DNA of 64,000 nt, from positions 1-64,000 of the forward strand of contig JAQFWX010000078.1 of assembly GCA_027605045.1 (NCBI GenBank), in the 5' to 3' direction. Below are positions 34,839-47,202 of this stretch, piece after piece. The notes beneath the pieces are model-generated. The model worked only from the letters and a program-made list of their open reading frames with translations, had not been told where the DNA came from and made no database searches. This DNA comes from Phallus indusiatus (taxonomy: Eukaryota > Basidiomycota > Agaricomycetes > Phallales > Phallaceae). The position numbers were made by a program, and so were the translations under genes. The number at the start of each line of letters is the position of its first letter. The first letter of the stretch is position 1.

Positions 34839-36274
34839 ATGTTGTCATTTGCACACTTTTTCAACGCAACCTGCACAAGGACGTCGCGATGTACTCGGAA
34901 TGTCGTTCGACACATGACTTCACAAGCTATACCTCCGGCTCAGCCGGTACCTCAAAAACCTAAACCAAAAGCAACAACGCCATTAAGAAGATCCGCATCA
35001 GAGTCATTACCCATCCGAGTCAATCCCACTCCAACGCGTAGTTCAATCCAACCTGTTCTCACTTTAAACACTGCCGAACGATACGTACTTTCAAAATTGA
35101 AATTTTCTCCCGCTTTGCCACCGCATTCGCGCGTTTTTCAAGAATCTTACTGGGTGCCTAAATGGGGGCGCCCCGGTGAAGAAGGAGAAATATTCATCTT
35201 TGCAAACGGGAGTTTCGTATGTTGGGGTTTAGGCGAGAACGAGGCGAGACGATTCAAAAGAGAAGTCATTCAAAATACACCCGACTTAGAGATTGCAACT
35301 CTCAAGGAAGACGAGACAGAAGATCTAGAATATGTCACAGACCCCAATGAGTACGTACAGCTTGCCTTGTCCTGATCCTTTTCTTTCTTCACCCTCGTCT
35401 CACGTCAACCTTTTCCAGACCAACCCGTCTACAAGGAGATTTAATAATCCTCGGCGCAACTTCTCCGCTGTCGGATCCTTCGTGGCTTGAACCTTTAATC
35501 ACCAACCTTCCAAACCCGACTCTTCCGCTTTCAACATTACCAGCGCGGTACGCTTTTTCGCAAGCCCTGGCTAGGTCAACGGCCCTCTCAGCACTAGAGT
35601 CATCGCTAGAAGACTTCTTACAAAGCGTATCTCTTTTACCCCATACATTAAGCAAAACAGGGCGCCCTAGTCTTGGTCGGCAGGAACTCATTAAAAAACT
35701 TGGACAGCTGCTAAGGTTTCGTCAACACGCTAACCTTAACCGCGAAAATTTCGGTGATACCCCTGATTTCTATTGGACTGAACCTGTATTGGAAGGTGTT
35801 ATATGCCAAGCTCTTTTAAACTTCACAAATCGCTAATTGTTACTCTTACAGAATACTTCCATGTCTTAAGTAATGCCCTGGAAATCAAAGCACGAATAAC
35901 ATCCTTCAATGAAAAAATAACCTATGCTGCTGAGGTACGTTTTTCCGGTGAATTCTCTATCCGAAACTTTGTAACAACCTCCGAATCAGGTTCAATCAAC
36001 TCTACGAGAGCTGCTAGTTGAGGTGAGCCTTAAATTAGGCGCGAAAGCCCAGTGCACACCGTGACTGATGTGAAACCAGTCTTCCAGTCATCGCATGGAA
36101 ATAATAATTATAGCCCTGATTGCCGTGGAGGTGATCATCGTGAGTCAAGTCCATTATACGCACATCGCACTACTGAATAATCACCTTGATCAGGCTATAA
36201 TCCGAGAAGGGCCCGAACTTTGGAGCATGGCAACCGGAAAACCGGCACAACCCGAAAAGCAATACCAGCACTAA
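34839..36274 (+). CDS. DUF155/RMD1-family mitochondrial inner-membrane protein
   Basis: Six exons (34839-35350, 35419-35795, 35852-35934, 35990-36022, 36080-36139, 36194-36274) join in phase to 381 codons plus stop. The N-terminus is basic and Ser/Arg-rich (MLSFAHFFNATCTRTSRCTR), as expected for a mitochondrial presequence. The DUF155 core is visible: GEEGEIFIFANGSFVCWGLG, DLIILGATSPLSDPSW, ARYAFSQALARSTALSALE, FYWTEPVLEEYFHVLSNALE, then ARITSFNEKITYAAE and the short exon VQSTLRELLVE. The end SSHRMEIIIIALIAVEVIIA followed by IIREGPELW is the C-terminal membrane helix. Yeast RMD1/human RMND1 relatives support mitochondrial translation and sporulation. It is complete and unbroken. It converges on SNU66, with 123 bp between stop codons. 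Confidence 0.87.
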
Positions 36275-36397
36275 ATCTATATCGTTCACCCAACCGTCAT
36301 CGCGTCATCAATCATATTAAACATCTTAGGCCTCTTACAAACCCCTCTCTATAATAATTACATCAATAAGAACAAACAACACCACAACTCCTTTTTA

Positions 36398-39375
36398 TTA
36401 TCGCTTCTTTGTCGGCGGACTGGCGTTAGTCTCACCAGCTTTCCGTTTAACACCGAACCCAAAGGCGACTTTTGTACGTTCACCATTCGCAGGTGCCGGC
36501 GTACCCGTCGACGAAGGCGCCGGCGAAGCTACTTCGCTCACTATCCTTGAAAATCCTGGCCGGGGTGCAGGCGAGTCGATTCTAGAATCCGCTGGAGATC
36601 CCGGTGTAGACAATGGTGTGCCACCTGGTACTGTCGGGAACCCTGTTACTTCAATAACCGGCTGGGAGCCATCCATTTCTTCCTTCTTTTTCTTTCCTTT
36701 CTTGTCACCCTTCATGTTCTTCGACAAAGGCTGGGCGTCCAAGAACTCGGAGAGTTGAGGAGCAGCACTATAATTTATACCATAAAAATGTTGTTTAGTA
36801 TCTCTTAAGGCATATACCACAAAAAATATAGAGCAAAACATACCCTCTGTTACCCACTGATAACACCATGTGAGCCTGACCAGCCTTCTCCTGACGTATC
36901 TGGAAAGCTTTATTCATGCTCAACGGGGTATCACCACTAGCCATCGCTTCTTTCTTCTTCTCGTCTGCAATTTTCTTAAGCCGCTTCTCAGTCTTGGCCT
37001 TCCCAGATGTCTTGCCATGGAACTTGTGGCTGAGAGCTTTCCAAGCCTCTTTAGGCGTCAAAGCGCGGCCGAATTCATCATAATACACAATATTAATATC
37101 CGGTTTATAATTCTTGAAATGCTCCAAGGTATCGCGCGCATCCTGCTGTTCTCGCATCCTGTTTTCGTATTCACGAGTAGCTTGATCTTTATTGGTTCCG
37201 CGCGCTCGAGCACGATCCAATTCTCGTTCAGCGAGTCGTTTACGTTGGTCGGCTAACCATAAGTCTCGCTGTCGCTGCACCTTTTCGCGTTCGAGAAGAT
37301 CGGCAGAAGTGTTTGCCAAGATACCTTGTTGCCGGAGAATGTTTAGCGTTGATGCCAACCCAGAAGAGAACGTTTGCTCTGTAGATGTACCAACCTAAAG
37401 CCCCATCATTAAGCAGGAACAAAGAATAGAGACGAAAGTGAATACCCACATCTACAGCAACACCGGTAGCTTGCTCTTGGGCTTCTATACTCTTTATATC
37501 AGCTTCAATAGCATTCAACATCGCTTCGTCCGCTTCATCATCATCTTCCTCTTTGATAGCTATCTCCCCAGCCTCCAGTTCATAAACAGCCTGATCAGTT
37601 TCCATCGGCGACTCAGTGCGTGGTTTCATCGATGGTGCTGCGGACTCTTCCCGTTTGATGGTAGCAAGCTCTTCTTCCTGCTTAACAGGATTATATTGAA
37701 TGGCTTTGACAAATTCCGAAGTATCATCGAACTCTAGTCCACGTTCACGTCCTTCTTCGTCCGACTCTTCTTTTTTTGGGACTTCGACATCCATCGCCGC
37801 TTCTGCCTCTTCCTGAGCACCCGCGCGTTCTTGTATGACTACAATTCATTCGTCAACAACAAAGTCAAAATACAATTTGAAATCACTCACTTCGTAAGGC
37901 AACTTCATCTGGTGCTAATGACCTCACTTTCCGTAGTCTCTCACGTCTTTGTTTACTAAGCACAGCTTGAAGGTCCTCATCATCAATATATTCTTCAGTG
38001 GTATCACGAACACGGGGTTTGGGTTCATCCACTTCCATTCCGTTAGTCTGAGGAGGGACCTCTGGTGGTTCCTCGACTTCGACAACTCGACGGTTTGCCC
38101 GTTTTTTCTTAGTCTAGAAATTCATAAGGTATAAGCACCGTACGTCCAAAGTAGTCTCTCACCTTCGGTTTCTTAAAGCCCACATCGCCTTCTTGTAGGT
38201 AGTCACTGATTTCCAGATTCTCTACAAGAGAGCTTGGTCATTTAATCTCATGTGAAGGAACGACGTTACTTACTGGTATAGTCTATCGATAACAGTGTTT
38301 TGTTCACTTCAGCAGCAGCTTCTTCTTGCAACTGTCGCGTCGATCGTTTTGTCTTAGCCGCACCACCACCCAAACGAAAATCCTAAATGAGAAGTCAATC
38401 AGATGAATAGTTGAAAGCAGCAAAATAGAGACGCACAGTTGTGGCAACACCATTAATGTCCTCATCATATTTAGCTAAAACAGCACGTTTCATGCCTTCA
38501 TTTCCAGCTTTGAATTCCTCATCATCATACCCAGTGTAATCCCGTTTTTTAGTCTTTAGTTCCAAATTCGTTTTAGTCCGCTCGTGCTCTGCAAGTTCGA
38601 CATTTTGTAGCTCATCCTCTAGAGAAAATAGGCAACGTGAACATAATTCTAAAGAACATAATTTAGAAAGGCGTACCTTCGTTGTCCAAAATCCGACTGT
38701 CTTTAAGGGTAAGTATCCGTTCTTCGCCTTCCTCAAAAGCATCCAAGTCATGGCTGACCTTCAAGCCAGCAAGATCCTCTGTTAGGTTAAGTAAGACATT
38801 GTATAATAAAACACCATTCTCAGAACGAACTTTCAGAGTACTCTTGAAGAGCCTGATCCATCGCGTCCAACTCTTCCTGACGCTTCTTAGCCAACTCTTT
38901 ACTTTTCTTCTTGCTTTTCTTTATCCAGCTCAAAGTATCTTCATCTCCATCTCCATCGGCGAGAGTCGCGCCTTTCAACGATGCATTCAATTCACGTCTA
39001 TTTCTAATCCTATAAAGAGGAATTCGTGAGCGATTTGCTCTTTAGGGTGCCTAGCTGGCAAACAGAAAAAGTAGAAGCCACCGTGTAATTAGAAGCTCGA
39101 TAAGGAAAATGATACTAACTTTGCAATATTGTCTTGAACGCGCCTGTAACGATTAAGTTATAAAAGAAACATTAGAGGGGTGATAGAGAAAGATATGTCA
39201 AAGGCTGCACTGACTTGCGTTCTCGCTCTTTGGCTTCGTCTTCTCTCCGCTTCGCATAATTGTCTTCGGCTGTCGATTCTTTTTTATCTGCAGGGGCAGC
39301 ATCATCTGTGAGAGGCTTTAACCCCAAAGAAATACGGATCTTGTTGGTTTCTTCAAGACTGAGGGATTCCGCCAT
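36398..39375 (-). CDS. SNU66: SNU66/SART1, U4/U6.U5 tri-snRNP protein
   Basis: A splicing factor needed to recruit the tri-snRNP to the pre-spliceosome. The gene has about ten short-intron exons. The N-terminus MAESLSLEETNKIRISLGLK is highly conserved; longer in-frame starts lack an ATG. Charged helical segments follow, including VLSKQRRERLRKVRSLAPDE, the NRRVVEVEEPPEVPP acidic region and KKRDYTGYDDEEFKAGNEGM. The SART-1 C-terminal core is LREREKVQRQRDLWLADQRK-like, then YDEFGRALTPKEAWKALSHK, FHGKTSGKAKTEKRLKK and GDTPLSMNKAFQIRQEKAGQ with AHMVLSVGNRG. A lysine/proline-rich tail ends PPTKKR. It is divergent from the F-box-like gene. Identity is certain; individual exon edges are approximate. 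Confidence 0.88.
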
Positions 39376-39592
39376 TGGGCTTGTCAAAGTGGTTTGGCTA
39401 GTGTATGTAAGCAGGAAAAGTCACAAGGTGGCGGTCGGAGTTCGAAAACGCGTCTAAATCTTACGTCTGCAACTACGACATTAATCATGCCTATTCGCTT
39501 TCGCCTGGCCCCACAACAAAGTTGGATAAATACCAATCACAATGTTCATTTCTCCTATTCTATGTAGACTCATTTTTCTTTAATTTCTAGCA

Positions 39593-40417
39593 ATGAACTT
39601 CCCTGTCGAACTCGTTCGGCAAGTCGTCGAAACAGCCGTTGTGGCAGACTACACAACCGGACCTGCACTCGCTCTAACATGTCGAAGCTTCAACAAATGG
39701 GTTACGCCACTTCTTTACGAATCTGTCACTTTGAACAAGGAAAACGTTAGATCATTCATTCGAGGCGTTGAAGCTGCTCAGTGCGGGACAATCGACACCG
39801 GAGCGTACGTCAAACGACTCTGCATACACCGAAACGCCATGCAACACTCGGACTGGACACTCTCACTGTGCAAATCGGTCTCGCACCTTCTCTTATCACC
39901 ATCTCTTCGCGAGCTATCCGAAGCTGAGAAAGTCCCCGACGTGCCGCTATGGCCCAAACCGACGCACATTACGATTCTATACGTCCCCGAGGCATGGTTC
40001 TTGCCTCGACTACCCCTATTCAATAATGTCACACACCTCTACATAGACGATGTCTTACAAACGGCGGTCCTTTCCGTATGCTCCGTCCTACCCCTAACTC
40101 ACATATGTTTCAACGTATGGAACGATCCTCCAGACTTCGCTTTGATCCTGAATTCGGTCGAGTTTCTGCTGCAGTCAGAGACGATGCAATGCGTTCTTAT
40201 ACATGCATTGGCCCATGGAGAACCTATCGATGATTTCTTCGGTGGAATATGGAGCCTGTTGGCTAATATACCCGATGATCGCCTGACAGTAGCCCCAGGC
40301 ATGACACGAGATCACTTGATCGAATACTTTGAAGAAGGCCAAACGGTCTGGGACAATATTGATGAATGGAAAGACTGGAGACAAATGGCACGATTCAAAT
40401 TATATCATGATAAATAA
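39593..40417 (+). CDS. F-box-like protein, single exon
   Basis: An intact 274-residue frame without introns, starting MNFPVELVRQVVETAVVADY. The N-terminal P-x-E-L/I-V-x-x-V pattern, then LALTCRSFNKWVTPLLYESV, resembles the short F-box-like domain common in Agaricomycete proteins; the rest (SVSHLLLSPSLRELSE, VTHLYIDDVL) is a degenerate leucine-rich repeat-like region. It may be an SCF ubiquitin-ligase adaptor, inferred from similarity to the class only. It starts 217 bp from the SNU66 start (divergent) and ends 34 bp from the BioF stop (convergent). Confidence 0.65.
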   Translation: MNFPVELVRQVVETAVVADYTTGPALALTCRSFNKWVTPLLYESVTLNKENVRSFIRGVEAAQCGTIDTGAYVKRLCIHRNAMQHSDWTLSLCKSVSHLLLSPSLRELSEAEKVPDVPLWPKPTHITILYVPEAWFLPRLPLFNNVTHLYIDDVLQTAVLSVCSVLPLTHICFNVWNDPPDFALILNSVEFLLQSETMQCVLIHALAHGEPIDDFFGGIWSLLANIPDDRLTVAPGMTRDHLIEYFEEGQTVWDNIDEWKDWRQMARFKLYHDK

Positions 40418-40451
40418 AGAACTACAGAATTACGTTTGGACATTGATATAG

Positions 40452-41833
40452 CTATAATTTTGCGTTGTATACTTTCTTGTCTGTTTGATGCTTTATCCAA
40501 GATATAATCCCATCTAATAATCCATTTATCTCTTCTATGGTGTTTCCTGCGTGTAAACAGAGTCGAACACGATCTAAACCTTTCGGTACTGTGGGATGTG
40601 TAATAGGGCGCGTCAGAAAGCCCAGCCCCTGAAGGTGGGCGGCAAGCGGCCGTGGTTTTGGCGTAAAAAGGGGGATTATGGGGGATTTGAGATGTCCTAG
40701 AGAAGTATTGGTTGTTGAACTAGGTAGATATAGGAGGGGCGATGGTGATGATTTTAGGTATAGATTAAGCGATGAGAGAAAGTGGGCGCAGATGCGGATT
40801 AAATGCTCCGATAACTGCAACCGGAAAAGGGGCAATTTTTTGAGAATGAAACAATGGATAAAGTCAAAGTTTGGATTTCTTACATTGGATCCCAGGTTGG
40901 ACTCTATGATGTCGAATGAACAATTGATACTTATAACATTAGCATAGCTCAGTGCCGTGGTGTAAATCAATGAACGAGCGTAGTTGACGAGATAATCCTT
41001 GATGACAGGCGTGGTTAATAAAACAGCTAAAACGAGGGGAAATCGGTTATTATATATCCAATGATACTTCAGGGGCACTCACCCCCTGCACTTGCCAGTG
41101 CTTTTCCAAACGTATGTAGTCGGGCCGTGACTCTCGATTCCAGACCCAACAAGGAAACCAGACCACGACCCTGTTCTCCATAAATACCCGTTGCATGAGC
41201 TTCATCTACAACCAAGTGACTATTCTTGTGAGGAAGTATAACGTCCAAGAGATCAACGATCTCTCTAAGTGGTGCGAAATCGCCGTCCATACTGTACAAG
41301 GACTCGACAGCAACGAAAATGCTCGATGTGCCACGCTTGATACCATCATTGGAGGTAATAATCCGGGCTAATAAAAGCCTCAAAGAATCGAGATCGTTGT
41401 GTTTGAACATAAACGTCGCATTCCGTGCGCGGGAGCTTCTCATCCCATCGTGAACCGAAGCATGAATGTACTCGTCGTACACAATGACGTCCGTGCTTTG
41501 CGGAACGCTGGAGAAGAACCCGACATTGGCGTCAAAGCCAGAATTAAACAACAAAGCAGTCGGTGCATTGAAAAACAGCGCTAAACGATTCTCCAGCGCA
41601 TCGTGAGGAGGAACGGCCGTCAACAATCTGGATCCTCCAGAGCCCAATATCCTATCAGCGCCTTGCAATTTCTCCAAGAAATGATTCTTCAACGTGGGAT
41701 TTGTAGATAGTGAAAGATAGTCATTGGAGCAGAAATCTGCTAAAGCGGGTTGTCCAACCGGCAAACGACGAAGAATGTTGCGCTTTTCTCTGGACAAGAG
41801 AGCGTTTTTGAGCTTTTCTTCCAACTCCTTCAT
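40452..41833 (-). CDS. bioF: BioF-like 7-keto-8-aminopelargonate synthase (PLP enzyme)
   Basis: Three exons (41083-41833, 40884-41026, 40452-40814) give 418 residues. It starts MKELEEKLKNALLSREKRNI; LADFCSNDYLSLSTNP and LGSGGSRLLTAVPPHDALEN are alpha-oxoamine-synthase signatures. LVVDEAHATGIYGEQGRGL holds the PLP-binding Asp and His, and LHTFGKALASAGG the Schiff-base Lys. The second intron (69 nt, GTAAGA...TTGCAG) is a multiple of three, so the frame is also open without splicing. The C-terminal domain ends VRLCLHAGNTIEEINGLLDG. The enzyme joins pimeloyl thioester and alanine in biotin synthesis. No bioA/bioD gene is in the window. A serine palmitoyltransferase-like paralogue is less likely given the length and motifs. 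Confidence 0.85.
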
Positions 41834-43451
41834 TGGGATACTGAAGAAAACGTCTTGAGAAGATGTGAACTGAGCTTTATGTTATGTCCAGCCCTGAGCT
41901 TGAGCTGAGAAAACATATGAGTGCCGATTTTTGTTGAATCAAAAAAAAAGGAATTTTGGGACTCCGGCCAAGTGCACAAGCTGTCGCGCTGTCCCTTCAG
42001 ATTCCGCGTGTCCCGTCGCTCTTGCATCCGTTGAAGCGCGCATCTATTGTGTTGATGACCCCAAGATAACTAAGTATATCGCATTGTTTTACAAAAGGAA
42101 ATTCATCTTGGAAATAACGCGTTGATCTCCAGATTATGACGCATCCACGGTTGACACAGTCTAAAAAGATCCAGAGCAATACAATTCCGACATTTGGTCG
42201 GCGTCGCAGGCTAGTACTATTTCGGTCTATGGCCACCAAATATGGTTAAGTAAGTTTTGAAAACCATAGCTGAACCGATTATTAACTGAAACTAAAAGGA
42301 TAGACATCAACTATGCTCCATCGTGATAATGTCGTACGAACGACCCTTGATAACGACTTTCAAGTCATCTATCGATACTGGGGTACTATCAGAATATGCA
42401 ACCAATAGCATGTTCAACAGCTCAAATTCAAAACTCAAACCCGCTCCAAATGCCATCTCATGAAGTCCGTTTTTGAAAAACCATTGCACTTGCGCCGACC
42501 TCATGTAAGAAATCGTACCCCGATGCGACTAGTCACTAGTGAAACGATGAGAATGAACAATTCAATATCTTCCTTCTAGACCACGCGTATGGGAAAAAAC
42601 GTGCAAGCTACCCTGGACGAGCCCATGTTATGATATCCACCCTGCGTTCGTCAAACACTGACAGGTACGGCAACGGATTCTGGAGATCGCGTGCTACTGA
42701 CTCGATTTTCTTGCGCCAAGGCGCAAGTAACTTGGGTTAAGCAAGATCTCGTGTGCTTACATTTACTTGGGTACGACTTCTCATTAAACACTATCCCCGG
42801 AGAAATTACTCTCTTTCAATGGTAAAAGGAGTTAGGCTGAGGTCCTCATGCCAGGTCCCCTTCTCGTTTCTTTCCGTTGATTCTAGTCGCCCGCCATTGA
42901 TGAGAATACACACCAAAACTAAACAAGTCTTCCCTGAACCTCTCAATATTGGGGACACGTTTGTTACCCAGATGCATATATTAGTAGTGCGCCAGTGGCA
43001 ATGCGTTAAATATATACATAACAGTTATTGAATCCGAGCTTCTTGCTTTTTTTCCCTATGGGTATATATATATATTTATGAACCAAAACCTTAAATTCTC
43101 GTTTATCTACCAGTAGGCTCATAAGATGCAAACTTGTATAATTGATTGGCCATTCAAATCAAAATATTTCGCAACGCCAAAAATCAATTGGTCCCTTCAT
43201 CATACAAACCTGTCTAAAAACAACCACAAGAATTTCGGGCCATCAAATAAATGTTGTCCATATGACTCCTGCAAATCATAAGATTGCCGTCTTCACATAA
43301 CTTGAACGTCTTCTATTTCTCTTCGGCTCATAATCATGTCCCCTGTTTGAGATGAGTGGGTGATAATTCTAGGCTGCGACAAAAAAATGATGAGACAAAG
43401 ATAAAAAGAGTTGTTCAGACTTGAAGCCTTACCCCACTACATATATTCAGC
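41834..43451. other. gene-poor stretch
   Basis: About 1.6 kb between divergent genes (BioF on minus, sulfotransferase-like on plus). Only short frames on both strands, none with recognisable motifs. A TA-dinucleotide run occurs near 43064-43076. No RNA gene or repeat family is seen. Confidence 0.4.
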
Positions 43452-44321
43452 ATGCCCTCATCCCGTCTTCATCAGCCTCAAATCAAAGTTATCGGTCTAG
43501 GACTTGGGCGAACAGGGGTGCGTTTGTTGTTCTTCTACTTTTTCGAATTACCGTTTCCTAAAGTAATTTAGACCCTCAGTCTCTGCCATGCTTTAGAGAT
43601 ACTTGGCTTCGGTCCATGCTATCACACCCAACACGTCTCAGGCGACAAAGCCAAATGGATAGAGTGGGCAAAGGTCCTTAAAGGCAAGTTAATGTCTCAA
43701 CCAAAACACACTAAAAAATTTATAAGTGAGCTTGTGTCGTTTACCCTAGGTCAAGCCAATGCAGAATTCATCGACTCAATTCTGCAAGGTTATTCGTCCG
43801 CAGTGGATGGACCAGTCGCTCTTGTAGCGGACGCAATTTATAAAGCTTATCCTGATGCAAAATTCATCTTGGTAAGCAACATAATTTCCAAAAAAAAAAA
43901 TTCATAAAGATGATAACATGATTCCACTAATAGACGATCCGCGATGTCGATGCATGGGAAAAAGACGTGAAAACCTCCTTTGTTGAACCTCTTCAAAAGT
44001 TCCGTCCTGCGCTTTTAAGAGAGCAAGAGGGTAACGCAACTGAAGAAGACCGTCAGCTGTTAGCTACAATCCCTTGGTCAAAGGAGCGCAGAATTTGGGG
44101 AGAAGCAAGATCGGGTGAGTAATCCACATTGCGATTTTCAACATCGTTTATTATTTGGTACGACAGCTATACGTTACAATGGACATTACCCGTCTGAAAA
44201 TCCTCGCATCGCGCTTTTGGAGCATAATAAATGGATTAAGCAGATAATCCCACCCGAGAAACTGCTAATTTTCGACGTTAAAGAAGGTTGGGAACCACTT
44301 GTCAAGTTTCTCAGCGTGTGA
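43452..44321 (+). CDS. sulfotransferase-like P-loop protein
   Basis: It starts MPSSRLHQPQIKVIGLGLGR; the P-loop GLGLGRTGTLSLCHALEILG is the PAPS-binding loop of the fungal Sulfotransfer_4 type family. Exons: 43452-43517, 43572-43683, 43750-43871, 43934-44114 and 44167-44321, giving 211 residues if the 43684-43749 segment is removed as a GC-AG intron (donor GCAAGT). That segment is 66 nt and open, so retention would only add 22 residues. VADAIYKAYPDAKFILTIRD followed by VDAWEKDV is the conserved second half of the fold, with the family's R-D motif. The C-terminus reads PPEKLLIFDVKEGWEPLVKF, also typical. The substrate is unknown. Confidence 0.72.
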
Positions 44322-44668
44322 GCTTGTTAAATGCTTTTCCTGTGTTTTTCAAAAATGTTTAATAAGGTTTACCAATGTTTAGACCCGAACCAAGTGTTCC
44401 TTTTCCCAAGGTGTACGAAGATTAATGTTGAAGTTTAGACTTTTGAAATCGAGGGCTGTGGAATAAATGTTTGTTTCATGTTATTTAAAGACACAGTTCC
44501 GTGTAAAATATCGAGTCAGGGTAGAAATGATATGGCCATCTTGACTTGGTTGCACGCATGAGTACGCCAGAAAACGCACACGGACCCGTTACGCGTTACG
44601 TCACACACACGACTCCGCTTCTTCCATGCCGGTGCCGAGCTTCTCTTCCAAGTTCTCTAAGCCTCATC

Positions 44669-45073
44669 ATGTCATCATCTACTTCACCGAGATCCACCCC
44701 AACATTTATCTACAAAATCGTCGACGGCTCCACAGAAATCCCTTTGGACGTTTCCCTATTACCCGATGTTCTAGAAGTCTCAGATCTCGATAAAACCTCA
44801 GGCTATATTCATCTCTCCACATCTTCTCAAATCCCAGGCACTTTGGAGCGTTTCTTCGGAACATTCGAAAGAATTATTTTACTTAGGGTATCATTTCCGA
44901 TCGTCGAAAATAATATTAAATGGGAGGAAGCCGCGGGGCAATTGTTTCCCCATCTTTATAATGGACTTCGGCTGGGAAAGAGCCAGGTTGAGAGTGTGAG
45001 GGTGCTCGAGAAGGAGAAGAGCAGTAGCTGGGAGAAATCTTTGGATGATGCTAAAGATTGGTTGATATATTGA
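44669..45073 (+). CDS. DUF952 protein, copy 1
   Basis: 134 residues from ATG 44669 (MSSSTSPRSTPTFIYKIVDG), single exon. An in-frame ATG at 44546 would add 41 Pro/Arg-rich residues; I prefer the inner start because the paralogue at 55357 begins the same way (MSSSPS). Family landmarks are FIYKI, SGYIHLSTSSQIPGTLERFF, ERIILLRVSF, IKWEEA, FPHLYNGLRLGKSQVESVRV and the Trp-rich end. DUF952 has been proposed, from sequence and structure comparison, to belong with ADP-ribosyltransferase-fold proteins; I treat that as a hypothesis. It lies at the left boundary of the duplicated toxin-like array. Confidence 0.8.
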   Translation: MSSSTSPRSTPTFIYKIVDGSTEIPLDVSLLPDVLEVSDLDKTSGYIHLSTSSQIPGTLERFFGTFERIILLRVSFPIVENNIKWEEAAGQLFPHLYNGLRLGKSQVESVRVLEKEKSSSWEKSLDDAKDWLIY

Positions 45074-46374
45074 GGTACGTGTTGTGCATGCTTATGTTCG
45101 GCGTCTTGATTCGTATTTCTCTTTGCTACTTCACAGGGTATCTAGCGGTTGGATTGGTTCATCGGCCATATCATCGATGCCGTGTACAATACATATACTG
45201 AAAAGAATTGATGGTTCCACTGGTTCATGCTGATGAATTTAATCATCTTTAGAAACTTTGTGCATTCAGAATTTGAACCAGTGGTGGCGATCCAAGATTA
45301 GCCCCATGAATGGTGCTCACAAATACAAACAACCAAACTGGTCGTCTCACCAAACAGCTGAGCAACTCACCTTTCCTCCATTCTATGTACATTCTCCAAT
45401 GGCGGCGTTAGTGGCAACGGTCGACATCAAATGACGGAGCGCAAGTAAACGTATCAAAACGGCACCATCACGCCTCTTTCTACTTTTCAACATCCCCTTC
45501 CAGTAAATAACCTACCAAGAATATGGTGATATATGACTAAGATTCATCACCAACGGCTATTTTTGAAACTAGGATTTATCGAGACAGAACGAGACCCGTT
45601 CCTCGTGCTGCCTCGGTGTAGCGTTCTCAGACTCGCGCTGTGGTATGTACTATGTCCTATTTTCGGGGTATCAGTACCGCGCGTTGTAAGCTAATAAAAT
45701 ATCGCAACGCGTTTTTTTCCTCAGCTTAGGTGGCAATGTACACAGGACGATGGTCTAGCTGCGACAATGGACATAACAGGTTACAGCACAAGCCGCGCAA
45801 TCAGCTGCTTGTATTAGGTACTTGGCCGCACTTCGATGCATATGAATTCTCTTACACGTCTCCTCGAATTTATCTTTGGGAACTATTGCCTTCGTGCTAA
45901 GCGAGGTATCTGAATATATTGGTGCGCAAATTCGGAAATTCGCGTTCGTCGACTACTCCAATGGAAGCCCTTCGTTCCTAATTTCACGACAAGACTGTCG
46001 GCTTTTGCATATTTGATCACTCTGCGTCATTCTCATCCCTTTCCATTGTTCATGACATGCACGTTAGTGAATTTCGTCAGTGGAAGGTGACATTTTTTTG
46101 TGAAATCATCAGAATGCAAATAATTCCTTTTTGACGCCATTTTAAACTTTTTAGTTCTCATCTAGACCATATCGATAAATCAATATTATCATGCCTCCGG
46201 TTTGGAACCACTACCTTTTTGGTGCGCTTCGCGTTCAATTATTTTAGAGCTATACTTCACGTATGTACATATTACAGATAAAAACGTCGGAAGAAATATC
46301 AGGAGACGTCAAACCTGGTAATGACTTGTCCAGAAATATTAGTATGTACTATGAATTATCAAAATCTAGATCAG
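45074..46374. other. unassigned sequence left of the duplicated array
   Basis: About 1.3 kb downstream of DUF952 copy 1. No frame or splice pattern I can support. It precedes the first recognisable homology to the repeated unit (near 46375). Confidence 0.35.
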
Positions 46375-47202
46375 CATGGAAGTAATACCAATGACTTGAG
46401 GCTCACTCTTTAGATGCTAGTAGCACTTTCTTTCCTCGAACTAGCCACTGGTGTGCCTCGTGTCCCGTCGGATGTCGCGATCTGTCTTCGATTAATTATG
46501 AAGTCTGAAGAACTCTTGAACCAATGATCGTTTCAATCTAGGCTGCTTTACACTTACTATTTTGACATGAGCGGAAGAGGGGTAGCAATAGCACGTTGAT
46601 TGATTGAGGCTCATGACTCCGATTCGGGTGGGCAACTGAACGGCAAGTAGACGCAATTCTTTCATTGAGGTCATTCTTATAATGGAGTTGATTCTCGCAA
46701 GAATAAATCAGAGCAAGCACAGTCTGAATTCATCTGCGTATGGGAACTTGACAGGTGCGGCCAGGCATACGCGGCTCGGAGTACAAAAAGAATTTCATAT
46801 ATATCACGGAGTTGAGACATCTACGACACTATTACTGTTTAGAGGTTATCGCCATATGACGGTTTAGTAGCTATGCTTCGTACCTTATAATTCTTATAAT
46901 TGCTAACCACACCGACATGAAAGGTGCGTTGCTCATAAACGACAGTCCAAAACTGATACTTGAGAGAATTCTTCTTTCCTTCTTTTTCTGCATTGAGGCG
47001 CTGAGAGCAAGAAATCTCAAGACATGAATTGCATCCGAGGTCGGAAATCGGAAGGACTAAAAATAATCCTCCACATCTTCTCAATTCATATCTGATTTAG
47101 ACTCTCAGAGTGTATTCAGGACACCACTTCAGGCCGTCATCAGCGAATTCACTTAGTGTTCTAACTGGTGGAACAATCATCTGCGTGTTTTCAAAACCGC
47201 AT

